Below are positions 63,009-64,000 of a stretch of 64,000 nt of DNA, piece after piece. The stretch is taken from positions 1 to 64,000 of the forward strand of contig NZ_JANLNV010000010.1 in NCBI RefSeq assembly GCF_025465935.1. Reading direction: 5' to 3'. The notes below the pieces were generated by a model. That model worked only from the letters and a program-made list of their open reading frames with translations, was not told the DNA's origin and ran no database searches. The stretch is from Pseudomonas sp. 7P_10.2_Bac1 (GTDB lineage Bacteria; Pseudomonadota; Gammaproteobacteria; Pseudomonadales; Pseudomonadaceae). Made by a program: the position numbers and the translations under genes. The first letter of the stretch is position 1. Each line of letters begins with the position of its first letter.

Positions 63009-63786
63009 ATGACGCCCATCCCGAACCCCCTGTGGATTTACCTGTTTGTCTTCCTTGTGACTTGCGCACCCAGGTAAGGCGATGCCCGGTGGCTGCGTAT
63101 CAAGCGCATGAACATAACCGTCGGGGCCACGACCACCGTTGGCGGTGTTGTTGTCACGGGCTGGGAACTGATGAAGCTCAACGGCCAAATCCTGGCCCGC
63201 GAAGGTGACAGCATCGATTGCCCTGCGTGTGGCAGGACGGGCGTCATCGTCCTTTGCGGCCCGCGCCATAATGAGTTACTGGGTGATCGGCAGGCCGCAC
63301 TGGAAAGCGACTTGTGCAAATGCCTGTGCCGCCCTGCGCCACGCTTGATCCCCAACCAACACCTCAGAGGACAGGTAATGGGTGGTGACCATAGTGATCG
63401 CCCGGGTGTGATGACGCCGATGCCCCTCTGGCCCGCCGAGCCGTCAATGCCGATGCCGAACTTGAGGAAGAGGACGAAGAAGAGGAACTGGCCCCCGGCA
63501 TTACCTTGGGTGGGGAGCCGGCAAATATGTTTACGGTGCCGAGGTGCCGCGCTTGATCTACCTGCGCTGGCAATCGTTGGTCGAGCCGCAAACTTACGTG
63601 GCTTATATCGTGATCTCAGAGGCCATTCAGCAGGCCATGGTCAAGCCCGAAAAAGCCTTTTGTACGTTCGACTCCAAATGGATCACCGGTTACCGCAAAG
63701 GCGTGACCGTAGGGTTGGCCCCAGGTTGGATCTCCAAAGTGTGGATCTCGGGCCCCTGCGTAAGCCCAATCGAAGTCACCCGCTAA
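63009..63786 (+). pseudogene. Decayed type VI secretion PAAR-effector gene fused to a DUF2931-like tail
   Basis: Coding sense passes through all three forward frames. (1) From 63108: MNITVGATTTVGGVVVTG, then KLNGQILAREGDSIDCPACG and LIPNQHLRGQVMGGDHSDRP, a PAAR spike-tip domain. (2) After a one-base loss near 63408-63410 the sense shifts frame: DADAPLARRAVNADAELEEE and EEEELAPGITL, an acidic linker of the kind that precedes DUF2235-type lipase domains in PAAR effectors. (3) Near 63505 a deletion joins this to the third frame: GWGAGKYVYGAEVPRLIYLR, then SLVEPQTYVAYIVISEAIQQ, ending PIEVTR at 63786, like DUF2931 proteins. An in-frame ATG at 63009 gives 22 hydrophobic codons (NPLWIYLFVFLVTCAPR) then TAA before the PAAR part, possibly a further lesion. 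PAAR call is strong; linker and DUF2931 calls are moderate. Confidence 0.65.
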
Positions 63787-63871
63787 CACGGCAGTGCTTC
63801 AGGTCGTCACCCACGTTTGCGGGTCAGACGTGAACACATTTTCCCTGGACCAACCCGTCGTACTCTCAGGG

Positions 63872-64000
63872 ATGGTTTTGCAGGCAAGCAACAAACGGCT
63901 ACGTCAGTGCGATCAGCCAGTTGGCCTACCCGATGAGAATCCTGGCAGTACTGCAAGGTTCGCGATTACTGTCACGCTCAATCTCCCTTTGGAAGATGAA
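63872..64000 (+). CDS. Open frame running off the window end, hypothetical
   Basis: 43 codons without a stop from ATG 63872 (MVLQASNKRLRQCDQPVGLP, then ITVTLNLPLEDE at the edge). There is no ribosome binding site. It may be another remnant of the neighbouring T6SS cargo locus or chance. The bases 63787-63871 show nothing recognisable. Confidence 0.2.
   Translation, partial: MVLQASNKRLRQCDQPVGLPDENPGSTARFAITVTLNLPLEDE

Overview
The window is a chromosomal piece of a Gammaproteobacterium, almost certainly a Pseudomonas of the P. fluorescens type. The support is the gene order (rplM-rpsI-petABC-sspAB, lpoA/rsmI-rnpB-mraZ with the complete dcw cluster through lpxC, norR/fhp, dsbB, cyoABCDE), the codon use, an OprD porin, and palindromic intergenic repeats with a GAGCGAGCTTG..TCGCGATC core. 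The species cannot be named from this sequence alone.

Region 1 (1 to about 5040) is an AT-richer accessory island. It holds the end of an IS3-type element, a small unknown ORF, a type II restriction-modification locus (C5-cytosine methyltransferase, overlapping candidate endonuclease and a divergent 76-aa winged-helix-like protein) and a tyrosine integrase reading away from the core chromosome. Region 2 (5051-22985) is core: GloC-like hydrolase, OmpA-type lipoprotein, yhcB, a hydrolase, trpS, zapE, a GlxA-type regulator, tas, rplM-rpsI, the bc1 complex (petABC), sspAB, the dolP-diaA-yraN-lpoA envelope group, rsmI and rnpB.

Region 3 (23237-41212) is the dcw cluster, mraZ-rsmH-ftsL-ftsI-murE-murF-mraY-murD-ftsW-murG-murC-ddlB-ftsQ-ftsA-ftsZ-lpxC, all on + and mostly with overlapping stop/start codons. 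It is preceded by a clear MraZ operator made of three GTGG(C/G) boxes at 10-bp spacing. It makes lipid II, places it at the septum and builds the Z ring; lpxC starts lipid A synthesis.

Region 4 (41317-57210) is a mosaic of accessory and regulatory genes: a diguanylate cyclase, an OprD porin, a small exported protein, a four-gene RND efflux operon with its own metal-type two-component system, a small fimbrillin-like protein, a GNAT enzyme, a CheV-type coupling protein, and the nitric-oxide response pair norR(fhpR)/hmp(fhp) with three NorR sites and a candidate sigma-54 promoter, followed by dsbB.

Region 5 (57954-62821) is the cytochrome bo3 operon cyoABCDE. Region 6 (62822-64000) carries a decayed type VI secretion cargo gene: a PAAR domain, a frameshifted acidic linker like those preceding DUF2235-type lipase domains, and a DUF2931-like C-terminus joined in the third frame. 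The most interesting loci are the restriction-modification locus with its unidentified winged-helix partner, the T6SS relic, the norR/hmp control region, and the drug-type RND pump wired to a metal-type sensor.
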